The notes beneath the pieces were generated by a model that saw only the letters and a program-made list of their open reading frames with translations, was not told the origin of the DNA and searched no databases. A program made the position numbers and the translations under genes. Below are positions 44,456-55,410 of a stretch of 64,000 nt of DNA, in pieces. Numbering within the stretch: the stretch's first letter is position 1; each line of letters begins with the position of its first letter. This stretch comes from Neoarius graeffei (lineage: Eukaryota > Chordata > Actinopteri > Siluriformes > Ariidae), in the NCBI RefSeq assembly GCF_027579695.1, contig NC_083576.1:40249260-40313259 (forward strand), in the 5' to 3' direction.

Positions 44456-45195
44456 CTGAGTCACCATGCACAAGAGATACACAATGAACCATGTTCTATT
44501 AACTCAACCGCCTTTTACACTAACATTAAAGATACCATCGAGCATTTTGTCATATTCCTTTTTAACAAAGCTTTAGAATTTTCCAGAAGAATATCAAATA
44601 TTTTTCCTCACATACACATTGCTGAGGTACCAAACACAAGAGGCAACAAAGCCACAGCATATAAACACATACATTGCAATGCATGCATATATCTGCTGGG
44701 GGTACCATGAGACATAAATGTGTGCTGACTCCATAACAACACACCCATGCACACATACATGCACTTACATGTGAGCTAGGCATGTACAGGATCTGATCCA
44801 CAACAGCACACAGACAATGCACACAGAGACTAAAAACAACAGTTACCGGTACAAATACATCACTAGTGGATAATACACACACTGTACCCAGCAGAGAAGC
44901 ATTTAGCAAGTGACAGAATATGCACACATACTCATTATTCATGTACACTCACATACACTTCCACAGTGATAGATAAACACAATATGAATTAATGCCAAAA
45001 ATGAACATGCTGACAGACTACACTGAAGCATTGTAGACACAATCCTCTGATCTAGATGCTAAAAAATTATATGATAAGCATGTCCAGCCTGCCCAATATT
45101 CTGCACACTGCAGCAGTGAGCCAACCTGCACCTTTGATTCAAGAGATTTAATAAAATTCTGAGCCAGATTAAAAAAAAAAAAAAAAAAAAAAACA
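44456..45195 (-). other. Probable drp2 intron sequence
   Basis: A long minus-strand open frame at 44562-44948 is cysteine-rich but shows no domain and lies in CA/TG-rich low-complexity DNA. A poly-A run occupies about 45170-45193. Confidence 0.45.
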
Positions 45196-46116
45196 TACAG
45201 TGCCTTGCAAAAGTATTCATCCCCCTTGGTGTTTGTCCTGTTTTGTCACATTATAAGCTGGAATTAAAATGTATTTTTGGAAGGTCAGCACCTTTTGATT
45301 TACACAACATGCCTACAAATTTAAAGGTACAAATTGTTTTTTTTTTTGTTATTGTGACACAAGCAATAATTAAGATGAAAAAACAGAAATCTGGAGTGTG
45401 CATAGGTATTCACCACCCAAAGTCAATACTTTGTAGAGCCACCTTTTGCTGCAATTACAGCTGCAAATCTCTTGGGGTATGTCTCTATTAGTTTAGCACA
45501 TCTAGCCACTGGGATTTTTGCCCATTCCTCAAGGCAAAACTGCTCCAACTCCTTCAAGTTAGATGGGCTGCATTGGTGTACAATCTTCAAGTTATGCCAC
45601 AGATTCTCAATTGGATTGAGGTCTGGGCTTTGACTAGGCCATTCCAAGACATTTAAATGTCTCCCTTTAAACCACTCTAGCGTAGCTTTAGCAGTATGTT
45701 TAGGGTCATTGTCCTGCTAGACCGTGAACCTTCATCCCAGTCTCAAACCTCTGGCTGACTCAAACAAGTTTTCCTTCAGAATTGCCCTGCATTTAGTGCC
45801 ACCCATCTTTCCCTCAGTCCTGACCAGCTTTCCTGTCCCCGCAGATGAAAAATCATCCCTACAGCATGACGCTGCCATCACCATGCTTCATTGTAGGGAT
45901 GGTGTTCTTAGGGTGTTGGGTTTGCGCCACACATGGCATTTCCTATGATGGCCAAAAAGTTCAATTTTTGTCTCATTTGACCAGAGAATCTTCTTCCATG
46001 TGTTTGGGGAGTCTGCCACATGCTGTTGGGCAAACTCCAAACATGATTTTTTAAGCAATGACTTTTTTCTGGCAACTCTTCTATAAAAGTGCCACTCTGT
46101 GGAGTGTATGGCTTAA

Positions 46117-47590
46117 AGGGATAGTTCGGGATTTTTGACATGAATCTATATGGTATCCCCGTCAGCAGTGTCGTGCATCCACACTGACTTACCCCCGACA
46201 GTGTTCTGTGAGCCTAGATATTGTCCAGTGTTGGTCAGTGCACAAGTAGTTCCGGCAGGTTTCCTGGGGTCTGCAAAGTAACACGTTTTTCTTCTCAAAA
46301 CAGCTCATGTTCGAATGAGTGATTTATTAGCATAACAAAACCCTTGTAGTCCAAAAAGTCACACCTTGTAATTGCTTGGGGCTACTTTCTCTCAATAGCG
46401 ATCAGTGCGCGCTGTCACTGTTAACAGTTGTGTGCGAGCTAGCCAACAACTTTCATTAGTTGTTCGACAGTGTTTAGCAGCGAGCTCAGACCAGACGCAA
46501 ACGCAAACAAGGTGATGCTCAGGATAAAAGCTTTGCTTCAAACATGAAATTGCAACATAAATGACTTGGGGATACACAATAATAATAAAGATATGCGTCA
46601 CCAATAAAATGTTATGGTATGTATATGATTATCATTAGATTCATTCAATGATTCGTGTTTTGACTGTAGGTTGCAGTAACCTACTGCAGGGCTCAGACTA
46701 AAAAAATATTACGCCATACAATATAATTGAGCACTTGTACAGTAGGGTAATAACACTCACTCTGCAGACAACTGGCCATCGGGTCCAACTGGTCTGGGGC
46801 GCTTCTTCCAGTTGATTTTCGGGATGTGGAAAAATGTCTCCAGGACACCCGCAGTCAGGAGCGTAGGTAAATCCTTATTGTTGGTGATGCAGACAGATGC
46901 TGACGCGTCGGCCTCCTCGTCAATCGAAATGTCTTGCATCCGTGGCATAACGAGGTCCCATTCTTGGCAACAGTAGCATTCAACCTCGGTCTGCATTACT
47001 TCGCACTTGAAACAAGTACACCACCAATTGTCCGTCACTCGAGGTCTCGCGGCTGCGGCTTCACCTTCCACCTCTCTGCTCACCATCTCTCTCTCTCTCT
47101 CTGCCCGTTCTACTTCCATCTGTTGAATTTCAGCATCCGTATATTCGGGTTCATAAAGATACCCCCTTGGCTGTGTGATGAAATCAATGTCTTCGTCGTC
47201 GCTGCTGTAGTCAGACATGATGCAGTCAACTTCCCAAGCACTAAACTAAGTGAATGAAACAGATAGCCTAGCTACCTGTCAACTAGCGACTGTAGCGCGC
47301 ACTGATCGCTATTGAGAGAAAGTAGCCCCAAGCAATTACAAGGTGTGACTTTTTGGACTACAAGGGTTTTGTTATGCTAATAAATCACTCATTCAAACAC
47401 GAGCTGTTTTGAGAAGAAAAACGTGTTACTTTGCAGACCCCAGGAAACCTGCCGGAACTACTTGTGCACTGACCAACACTGGACAATATCTAGGCTCACA
47501 GAACACTGTCGGGGGTAAGTCAGTGTGGATGCACGACACTGCTGACGGGGATACCATATAGATTCATGTCAAAAATCCCGAACTATCCCT
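46117..47590 (-). mobile_element. TTAA-flanked element with 297-bp inverted repeats
   Basis: The terminal repeats occupy 46117-46413 and 47294-47590, start AGGGATAGTTCGGGATTTTT, and differ at only two positions that I can find. TTAA flanks both ends (46113-46116 and 47591-47594). The related Tc1 copy at 12811 has a single TTAA at this spot (ACCACTTTAAGCTG, 13511-13516), a natural empty site. TTAA targets are used by Kolobok and piggyBac elements. The element holds one long exon and no transposase, so it is non-autonomous or has lost exons. Confidence 0.93.
46761..47218 (-). CDS. Exon for a P2X7-C-terminus-like cysteine-rich protein
   Basis: A minus-strand ATG at 47218 opens 152 codons ending at a good donor (CAGA|GTGAGT). 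The N-terminal half is acidic (MSDYSSDDEDIDFITQPRGY, then a Glu/Arg helix MEVERAEREREM). The second half has WWCTCFKCEV, then CYCCQEW, and later SVCITNNKDLPTLLTAGVLE. This follows the WCxCxxC...CC pattern of the intracellular zinc-binding ballast of P2X7 receptors (human VWCQCGSC and ELCCRK). The expected second half, with more Cys/His, was not found in the element. No transmembrane segment is present. If spliced to another exon it could make a soluble protein; its function is unknown. Confidence 0.7.
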
Positions 47591-48379
47591 TTAAAGTGAT
47601 CCTATGGACATATACTCCCATCTCCACTGTGGATCTTTGCAGCTCCCTCAGCATTACCGTTGCTATCTTTGTTGCATCTCTGATTAATGCCCTCCTTGCC
47701 TGGTCTGTGAGTTTTGGTGGGCGGCCTTCTCTTGTCAGGTTTGTAGTGGTGCCATATTCTTTCCATTTTGCTATCATGGATTTAATGGTGCTCCCTGGGA
47801 TATTCAAAGTTTGGGATATTTTTTATGACCCAACCCTGATCTATATTTCTCCAAAACTTTGTCTCTGACCTATTTGGAGTGCTCCTTGATTTTCATGTTG
47901 CTTGCTTAGTAGTGTAGCAGAGTCAGGGTCGTTCCAGAACAGGTTGATTTATACAGACAGCATGTGACAGATCATGTGACACTTTAAGATCCACCTGTGT
48001 GCAAGCAATCAACTAATTATGTGACTTATGAAGTGAATTGGTTGGACCAGCTCTTATTTAGGGGGTTCATACGAAAGGGGGGTGAATACTTATGCACACT
48101 CCAGATTTCTGTTTTTTCATCTTAATTATTGTTTGTGTCATAATAATAATAAAAAAACTATTTGCACCTTTAAAGTTGTAGGCATGTTGTGTAAATCAAA
48201 TGGTGCTAACCTCCCAAAAATCCATTTTAATTCCACTTGTAACGCAACAAAACAGGACAAACACCAAGGGGGATGAATACTTTTGCAAGGCACTGTATAT
48301 GGCTCTAATATGAAGGAAGTAAAGCTTACTCAACAACAACATTACCACCACCACCACCATTATCATGAACCATAATAAC

Positions 48380-48440
48380 TAGAAAGTGCATTCTCTGACA
48401 AGAATGCGAAGGATTGTGCTGGTGCAGCAGACCGTTAACA

Positions 48441-48504
<64 letters not shown>

Positions 48505-49232
48505 AGGTATGTGATAAGTGAGTTGGCCTGAGGTGCCAAATGAAGTTTGGTGGCTGTATGGAGAAGTGTTACTGAGCAGAACTCCATTCATTTGAATGGG
48601 GCCAAAAATGAATGGAAGTGGATGGAGGTAAAAGGGGATGTATTAAAACCAAGGAAAAGACGAGTGCTGGTCTCAGATGAGGGGATGAACATGTGGGGGG
48701 GACTTGGCCTGAGGTATCATGTGAAGTTTCATGAAGTTTGGTCAGTCGGTTCAAAAAATTGACAAAGAGTGAAAGTTTTTCTCCCAAAGTCCATCCATTT
48801 TAAATGGGGGCAAAAATGAATGGAAGTGAATAGGGGGAAAGGGATCAGCAAAAAGCAAGGAAAAGATGAGTGTGGGTCATAACTGATTGCATGTATGTTT
48901 CAGGGGAGTTGGACTGATGAATCACATGAAGCTTGGTGATGAAGCATGTCCAAGCAGGACGATTTGATTTGTGAGCCCCATTTATTTTCTGTGGGAAAAA
49001 TGACAGAAAAACGACAAGAACAAGAGAACAGGTATGCCGATCCAAAAGCTGCATACAGGCACACCATTCCCAATCATACTGGATGGTTTGAAGTTGGTTT
49101 AGGGTTTCTATCTTGAAAACTGCAGGAGAAGATATGGTCCAACAATCTGGTAGAAGAAGAAAAAGAAGAACTAGAAAGTGCATTCTCTGAAGAGAAATGT
49201 GAATATTGCATAAACGCCGCAAAGAGCTAACA
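48380..49232. repeat. Unclassified interspersed repeat, unit 1
   Basis: It starts AGAAAGTGCATTCTCTGACA and contains CAGAACTCCATTCATTTGAA, AAAATGAATGGAAGTG and GAACAAGAGAACAGG. The same ordered blocks recur at 52500-52980, 53096-53670 and 53671 onward. A (GT)n run lies at 48447-48491. I see no terminal repeats or coding region and cannot name the family. Confidence 0.7.
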
Positions 49233-49430
49233 GCTAGACATGATAACATGCTAATGCTAACATGCTGATGGCTGACATGCTAAAAAGCTAATGCTAACAT
49301 GCTAAAATGTGAATGGCTAACATGTGAACATGCAAATGCTAGCAGCTAGCATGCTAAAATCTTAACGGCTAACATGCAAACAGTGAGCATGCTAACATGC
49401 TAGTGCTAACATGCTAATGGCTAACATGGT
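49233..49430. repeat. Minisatellite of 12-bp GCTAACATGCTA-type units
   Basis: About fifteen imperfect units built from GCTAACATGC, AATGCTAACATG and GGCTAACATG. The stretch ends in a (GT)n/(GA)n complex (49430-49686). Confidence 0.9.
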
Positions 49431-49458
49431 GTGTGTGTGTGTGTGAGAGAGAGAGATA

Positions 49459-49499
<41 letters not shown>

Positions 49500-49638
49500 T
49501 CTGTGTGTGCGGGTATCAGTGTGAGAGTGGAGTGTGTGAATGAGAGAGATAGAGATAATCTGTGTGTGTGTGAGACAGAGAGAGAGAGATAGTGTGCATT
49601 TGTGTTTGTGTGTCACTGTGTGTGTGTGCGCATGTGTG

Positions 49639-49679
<41 letters not shown>

Positions 49680-49686
49680 TAGAGAG
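49430..49686. repeat. Compound (GT)n/(GA)n low-complexity region
   Basis: Alternating GT and GAGA blocks, including a long GA run at 49642-49674. Confidence 0.93.
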
Positions 49687-49842
49687 GGATAGTGCTCACT
49701 CGAGTTTGCTGATGGTGTAGTGGCTGGCTGCTTTATGCCCCAAGGCGCCCTCATGCCTGTGTTACCTTCTGGCTCTCCCTTTTAGTTATACTGTCATAAT
49801 CAGTTTTGTTGGAGTCCTTGCTTGCATTCAGCGCAAAATGTG

Positions 49843-51262
49843 CAGTGTGTGCTTGAAAGTTTGTGAACCCTTTAGAATTTTCGATATTTCTGCATAAATA
49901 TAACCTAAAACATAATCAGATTTTCACACAAGTCCTAAAAGTAGAAAAAGAGAACCCAGTTAAACAAATGAGACAAAAATATTATAGAACAGCTTCAACT
50001 CTGGGATGCTGATGGGTTTCCTCATATGAACTGCTCGCTTCAGGTCCTTTCACAACATTTCGATTGGATTAAGGTCAGGATTTTGACTTGGCCATTCCAA
50101 AACATGAACTTTAGTCTTCTTTAACCATTCTTTGGTAGAACGACTTGTGTGCTTAGGGTTGTTGTCTTGCTGCATGACCCACCTTCTCTTGAGATTCAGT
50201 TCATGGACAGATGTCCTGACATTTTCCTTTAGAATTCACTGGTATAATTCAGAATTCATTGTTCCATCAATGATGGCAAGCCGTCCTGGCCCAGATGCAG
50301 TAAAACAGGCCCAAACCATGATACTACCACCACCATGTTTCACAGATGGGATAAGGTTCTTATGCTGGAATGCCTTTCTCCAAATATAACGTTTCTCATT
50401 TAAACCAAAAAGTTCTATTTTGGTCTCATCCATCCACAAAACATTTTTCCAATAGCCTTCTGGCTTGTCCACGTGATCTTTAGCAAACTGCAGACGAGCA
50501 GCAATGTTCTTTTTGGAGAGCAGTGGCTTTCTCCTTGCAACCCTGCCATGAACACCATAGTTGTTCAGTGTTCTCCTGATGGTGGACTCATGAACATTAA
50601 CATCAGCCAATGTGAGAGAGGCCTTCAGTTGCTTAGAAGTTACCCTGGGGTCCTTTGTGACCTCGCTGACTATTACATGCCTTGCTCTTGGAGTGATCTT
50701 TGTTGGTTGACCACTCCTGAGGAGGGTAACAATGGTCTTGAATTTCCTCCATTTGCACACAATCTGTCTGACTGTGGATTGGTGGAGTCCAAAATCTTTA
50801 GAGATGGTTTTGTAACCTTTTCCAGCCTGGTGAGCATCAACAACACTTTTTCTGAGGTCCTCAGAAATCTCCTTTGTTCATGCCATGATACACTTCCACA
50901 AACATGTGTCGTGAAGATCAGACTTTGATAGATCTCTGTTCTTTAAATAAAACAGGGTGCCCACTAACACCTGATTGTCATCCCACTGATTGAAAACACC
51001 TGACTCTAATTTCACCTTCAAATGAACTGCTAATCCTAGAGGTTCACATACTTTTGCCACTTACAGATATGTAATATTGGATCATTTTCATCAATAAATA
51101 AATAAATTAACCAACCAAGTATAATATTTTTGTCTCATTTGTTTAACTGGGTTCTCTTTATCTACTTTTAGGACTTCTGTGAAAATCTGATGATGGTTTA
51201 GGTTATTTTTATGCAGAAATATCGAAAATTCTAAAGGGTTCACAAACTTTCAAGCACCACTG
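49843..51262 (-). mobile_element. Tc1-like transposon, internally deleted, in the second L2
   Basis: Same family and orientation as 33005-34604. About 180 bp are missing near 49983, just inside the left repeat. The terminal repeats are CAGTGTGTGCTTGAAAG and TCAAGCACCACTG. The first L2 copy reads AAAATGTATACTGG at the matching position, with one TA, which confirms the insertion site. Transposase fragments on the minus strand (50760-50236) include ESTIRRTLNNYGVHGRVARR and [10 protein letters not shown]. The last third is lost or broken. Confidence 0.92.
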
Positions 51263-51731
51263 TATACTGTTCTTACTCATCAGGTGACACTGGGCATACC
51301 TAACAACCTCTGTCGTTACCCCCCCCCCCTTCTGTCCCTCTGAGTTATACGGTATGTCAATCCTGAGATTGAGATGCTGACCTCTTCTGCTCCTCGTAAC
51401 TGCCTAATCCATCCTGATGCCCTATGTCTGGCTGGAGTCTCATCACATTGCTCCTGTGGAGTATGGCCCCATACGGTATAGACAGTCGAAAGTCGCACTT
51501 GGAAGATGGCTCTGGACACTTACCGTAATGCTTTTATGGCTGAGGACTCCAGTTGATTTGCTAACTTTAGGACTGCAGTTGTCATGAGTTTTGCACCCAA
51601 GTTTCCATCAGTGAACAATTTATAATAATCAACAAAACAGACGTCATGTTAAAACTGTTAAAAATGTTATAATCACACTATCTGTTATCATCCAAATGAG
51701 GATGGGTTCCCTTTTGAGTCTGGTTAAGGCA

Positions 51732-51776
51732 GACTCAATGGATAAGGCACTGTGGGTTCGAGTCCCATCTGGGGTG
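51732..51776 (+). pseudogene. tRNA-Arg pseudogene lacking the anticodon arm
   Basis: It has a D-arm ATGGATAAGGCA directly joined to a T-arm TGTGGGTTCGAGTCCCATCT and the start of an acceptor strand. This matches tRNA-Arg (CCG type) with about 28 bases, including the anticodon arm, removed. It cannot be functional. Confidence 0.7.
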
Positions 51777-51783
51777 TGAGGTT

Positions 51784-51855
51784 AACAGAGTGGTGCAGTG
51801 GGAGCATGCTGGGCCCATAACCCAGAGGCCGATGGATCGAAACCATCCTCTGCTA
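51784..51855 (+). tRNA. Initiator tRNA-Met (CAT), possibly decayed
   Basis: The 72 bases align end to end with the vertebrate initiator tRNA-Met, with the identical anticodon region CTGGGCCCATAACCCAG and the T-arm GGATCGAAACC. There are six differences, all transitions: acceptor position 2 (G to A, opposing C, a mismatch), linear positions 11 and 23 (C-G pair changed to T-A, still paired), and three in the D and variable loops. Three of the six look like CpG decay. The A box TGGTGCAGTGG and B box are intact. There is no T-run terminator close behind. It may be a transcribable gene or a retrocopy carried with the neighbouring SINE. Confidence 0.75.
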
Positions 51856-51870
51856 GTTGGTGGTCTTATG

Positions 51871-52248
51871 GGTGGCACGGTGATGTAAGTGGTTAGTACA
51901 GTCGCCTCACAGCAAGAAGGTTCTGGATTTGAGCCCAGCGGCCGGCGGAGGCCTTTCTGTGTGGAGTTTGCATGTTCTCCCCATGTCTGCATGGGTTTCC
52001 TCTAGGTGTTCCGGTTTCCCCCACAGTTCAAAGATATGTGGTTAGGTTAATATGGCCCAGGGCTGAGGTGCCCTTGAGCGAAGCACCTAACTCCCAACTG
52101 CTCCCCAGGTGCTGTTAGCATGGCTGCCCACTGCTCTAGATATGTGTGTGTGCGCATGTGTGTGTTCACTGCTTCAGATGGGTTAAATGCAGAGAGGAAA
52201 TTTCACAAGTGTGTGATGAATAAAGTTGTGCTTTCTTTTCTTTCTTTC
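51871..52248 (+). repeat. SINE with (CTTT)n tail
   Basis: Head GTGGCACGGTGATGTAAGTG, body TGTGTGGAGTTTGCATGTTC, then the second 3' module GGGTTAAATGCAGAGAGGAA, ATGAATAAAG and a CTTT tail. It follows the tRNA-Met after 15 bp. Together they form one block between L2 flanks. I see no clear target duplication. Confidence 0.85.
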
Positions 52249-52434
52249 CTCTTGAGGTTTCTTCATGTCGTCTGAGGGAATTTTTCCTTGCCACAGGTTT
52301 GCTCATTGTGGATAGACTCGGGATAAAATTAGCTCATGTTAAAGTCATTAAAATTCTGTAAACCTGCTTTGCGACAATGTCTATTGTTAAAAGCACTATA
52401 AAATAAACTGGACTTGATTTGACTTGTGTGTGTG

Positions 52435-52438
<4 letters not shown>

Positions 52439-52495
<57 letters not shown>
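52439..52495. repeat. (TA)n microsatellite
   Basis: A pure TA run after a GT stretch, at the L2 3' end. Confidence 0.95.
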
Positions 52496-52498
<3 letters not shown>

Positions 52499-52499
52499 G

Positions 52500-54521
52500 G
52501 CTCATGTGTGTGATGGGTAAGTTGGCCTGAGCTGCTATATGAAGTATGGTGGATGTGTGGTGAAGTGTTACTGGGCAGAACTCCATTCATTTGAATGGGC
52601 CCAAAAATGAATGCAAGTCTATGGAGAGAAAAAGGGATGAATGAAAAGAAAGGAAAAGACGAGTGCTGGTCAAAACCAATTGCATGTATGTGTTGGGGCA
52701 GTTGGTCTGACGAATCACATGAAGTTTGTTGCGTCTCCGATGAAGCGTGTCTGAGCAGGACAACTTGAAATATGAGCCCCATTAATTTTCTATGGGAAAA
52801 AAATGACAAGAACGAGAGAACGAGTGTGTCGATCCAAAAGCTGTATACAAGCACACCATTCCTGGTCATTATGCATGGTTTAAAGTTAGTTTGGGGTCTC
52901 TATCTCAAAAACTGTGGGAGAAGAAACAGTCCAATAATCTGGCAGAATAATAATAAAACTAAAGAATATCAATAGTATTGTGCGCTGCACAATACTAACT
53001 AGAAAATGCATTCCCTAAAGGGAATGCGGTGAATGGCACAAGGTGGAGCAGACTGTTAACATTACGTGTGTGAGTGAGTGAGAGTGTGTATTTGAGAATA
53101 TCAATAGTATTGTGCACTGCACAATACTAACTAGAAAATGCATTCCCTAAAGGGAATGCGGTGAATGGCACAAGGTGGAGCAGACTGTTAACATCACGTG
53201 TGTGAGTGAGTGAGAGTGTGTATGTGATGGCTAAGTTGGCCTGAGGTGCCATGTGAAGTTTGGTGGATGTGTGATGAAGTGTTACTGAGCAGAACTCCAT
53301 TTGTTTGAATGGGTAAATAATGAATGGAAGTGAATGGGGGAAAGGGATCAGTGAAAAGAAAAGATGAGTGCGGGTCAGAACCGATTGCATGTCTGTATCG
53401 GGGAATTGGCCTGAGGTATCTCATCAAGTTTGGTGCATCTCCGATGAAGCATGTCCGAGCAGGACGACTCAAAACTTGAGCCCTATTCATTTTCTATGAG
53501 GATAAAAACAACAGAAAACTGAGAACAAGAGAACGAGTGTGTCGATCTAAAAGCTGTAAAAAAGCACATCATTCCCAATCATGCCACACAGTTTAAATTT
53601 GATTTGGGGTCTCTATCTTGAAAACTGTGGGAGAAGAAATGGTCGAAAAATCTAGCAGAAGAAGAAAGTGCATTCCCTGAAGAGAATGCAGAGTATTGCG
53701 TAATTCAGCAAACCATTAACATCGTGTGTGTGGAACGTGTGTGAGTGAGTGAGAGTGTGTATGTGTCTTTGTGTGTCACTGTGAGTGTGGAGTATGAAGA
53801 AGAAGAAGAAGAAGAAGACCAAGAAGACAGAGTCATCTATATCCCCCGCCCTACATACCAACTATATACCAAGTTTCAAGATATCATTTGTCACATTTTT
53901 CAAGTTCTGCTGCAGGAAACCAACCCTACCTCTTTACACTGACCTCAGCAGCCCATGGCATAAGCCCACCAGACCTTTGGTCCAGGTGAGCTAAAAATTA
54001 AAATTTCTCACATTTCTTAGTATCAAAAGGCACATATACATTACATAATCAACACATATGCCAACTTTCAAGACCATACCATTCATAGTTTTCAAGTTCT
54101 GCTCCGGAAACAAAACCTACCCCTAAGACTAACCTGAGAGACTAAGTCTGAAATTGTTTCCATGGAAACATGAAAAATTAAAATTTATCACATTTCTTAG
54201 TATGAAAATGCACATCTACATTACCTTGTTAACATGTATACCAAGTTTCAAATCTGTATCATGAATAGTTTTGGATATACAGTATGCTCCAGAAACAAGC
54301 ATTGCTCTTAGAAACTAAGTGAAAATCTATTTTCTATGTAAAAATCTTAAAAATACTTTTTTTTCCAAAAGTCCAAAATAGCAAAAGGCACCAGTTCACA
54401 TGTTGCTTGATATGTATACAAAGTTTCATGAAGATATCTTCAGTAGTTTTAAAGATATGGACCGGAAACAAAAACGCGACTGGATGGACAGCCGGCCGGA
54501 CCTATGGAACCCCTTTCTATA
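52500..54521. repeat. Unclassified interspersed repeat, further units
   Basis: Units at 52500-52963, 53096-53670 and 53671-54521 share ordered blocks with 48380-49232. A 132-bp segment is duplicated in tandem (52964-53095 and 53096 onward), containing the palindromic word GTGCACTGCACAATACT and AATGCATTCCCTAAAGGGAA. A GAA run lies at 53796-53820. The last unit has text like TACCAAGTTTCAAG repeated at intervals. No gene is seen. Confidence 0.65.
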
Positions 54522-54696
54522 TTAAAGGGAACCCGCCACAAAAAAACAAATCTAGGCTAGAAATATTACACACTTTGATGCCGCTGTATTGTCACACTGT
54601 GCCACAAAAAGCAGTGCTTCTGTATGTAAAATTCTTCTGTATTCCTCTCTAGAAAAAATGAACAGACCACTTAATTTTTTTTCTTAAATCAACATC

Positions 54697-54940
54697 TCTA
54701 TGTATGACAGCCATTTCATTCCAGTGTCTGTGTGGAAATTCCAACACAAGCACACCTCATTTTACTTAATGAGGTACTGATTAGGTGATCACCTAAACCA
54801 AATCTTATTTAACAAGTATAAAACCCACTGCTGTGGTCATCACTATCCTCTGGCAATAGGACCAGTTTGGATGGCAAAAACAGTGCTTGTAGTACCTTAA
54901 ATTTTGTTGGAATACAAAAATATCTATTCATCATGCTAAA
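54697..54940 (+). mobile_element. 5' end of the Tc1 family seen at 18.2 kb
   Basis: The text CATTCCAGTGTCTGTGTGGA through AGGACCAGTTTGGATGGCAA matches 18240-18420. It is nested in the Kolobok-like element. Confidence 0.75.
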
Positions 54941-55082
54941 AGAGTTGAGTTTTAAGTGAGAAGAAGGGTTCAATTTTGTCTTCACTGGCAGAGGGATACA
55001 GTGAGCGTCAGGTTGCTATACGTATATATATTAGATTTGAATGTCTATACTATTCTAGTTAATCAGCTTGCATGGCCTGAAT

Positions 55083-55410
55083 CCCTTTTCCGTGGATAGT
55101 GTTGGAATGTTGTTGGCACAGCATCCGTTTTCAGTCAAATGCGGCCTGCGTAGCCCAAGAGCTCTGCCTGTAGATTCCGTTCAGAGCAATCGGGCTCAAA
55201 ATGCTCCTTGCAAACAACAGAAATTCTACCAGTGGAGAGTGTTTTTAAAGTGTAACCTGCTCCCAAATCGTGTAGCCACCATTTCGCAAGTCGTTTATGT
55301 TGCTTGGTTGTCAGCAATGGAACACAGAAAAAATTCTTGCCCTTCTCACGTTTATTTTTTTTGCAACCATAGGCTTTGTGTTCCTCTATTTTTCAACAAT
55401 GTTTTGTGCA
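55083..55410 (-). pseudogene. THAP domain of the Kolobok-like element
   Basis: On the minus strand a frame reads AYGCKKNKREKGKNFFCVP, LLTTKQHKRLAKWWLHDLG, then VVCKEHFEPDCSERNLQAEL and, after a stop, LKTDAVPTTFQHYP. This gives the C...W...CxxHF...AVPTxF order of a THAP finger, almost complete. The stop between LLGYAGRI and LKTDAVP makes it defective. THAP domains bind DNA; in Kolobok they probably recognise the transposon ends. Confidence 0.75.

Larger units (their letters stand above)
45198..48295 (-). mobile_element. Tc1-like transposon split by a TTAA element
   Basis: Terminal repeats CAGTGCCTTGCAAAAGTATT and AATACTTTTGCAAGGCACTG, with TA on both sides (45196-45197 and 48296-48297). Removing the 1478-bp insertion leaves about 1620 bp. 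It is the same family as 12811-14409, in the opposite orientation. The transposase is broken: minus-strand fragments include [20 protein letters not shown] at 45647 and NIPGSTIKSMIAKWKEYG near 47800. Confidence 0.93.
49690..52426 (+). mobile_element. 3' fragment of an L2 LINE, twice interrupted
   Basis: The text TTTGCTGATGGTGTAGTGGC through GCGCAAAATG equals 10921-11060. After a Tc1 insertion it resumes at 51265 with CTGTTCTTACTCATCAGGTG. It runs to GAGTCTGGTT (51726), is interrupted by the tRNA/SINE block, and resumes at TCTTGAGGTTTCTTC (52249), ending AAAATAAACTGGACTTG. Only the 3' UTR is present. The copy at 6801-11680 provides both empty sites. Confidence 0.9.

Noticed and set aside
44562-44948. 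128-codon cysteine-rich minus-strand frame next to drp2
   Set aside because: It lies in CA/TG-rich DNA, has no recognisable domain, and shows no splice signals linking it to drp2.
49392-49754. Ser/Leu/His-rich minus-strand frame
   Set aside because: It is a translation of (GT)n/(GA)n repeats.
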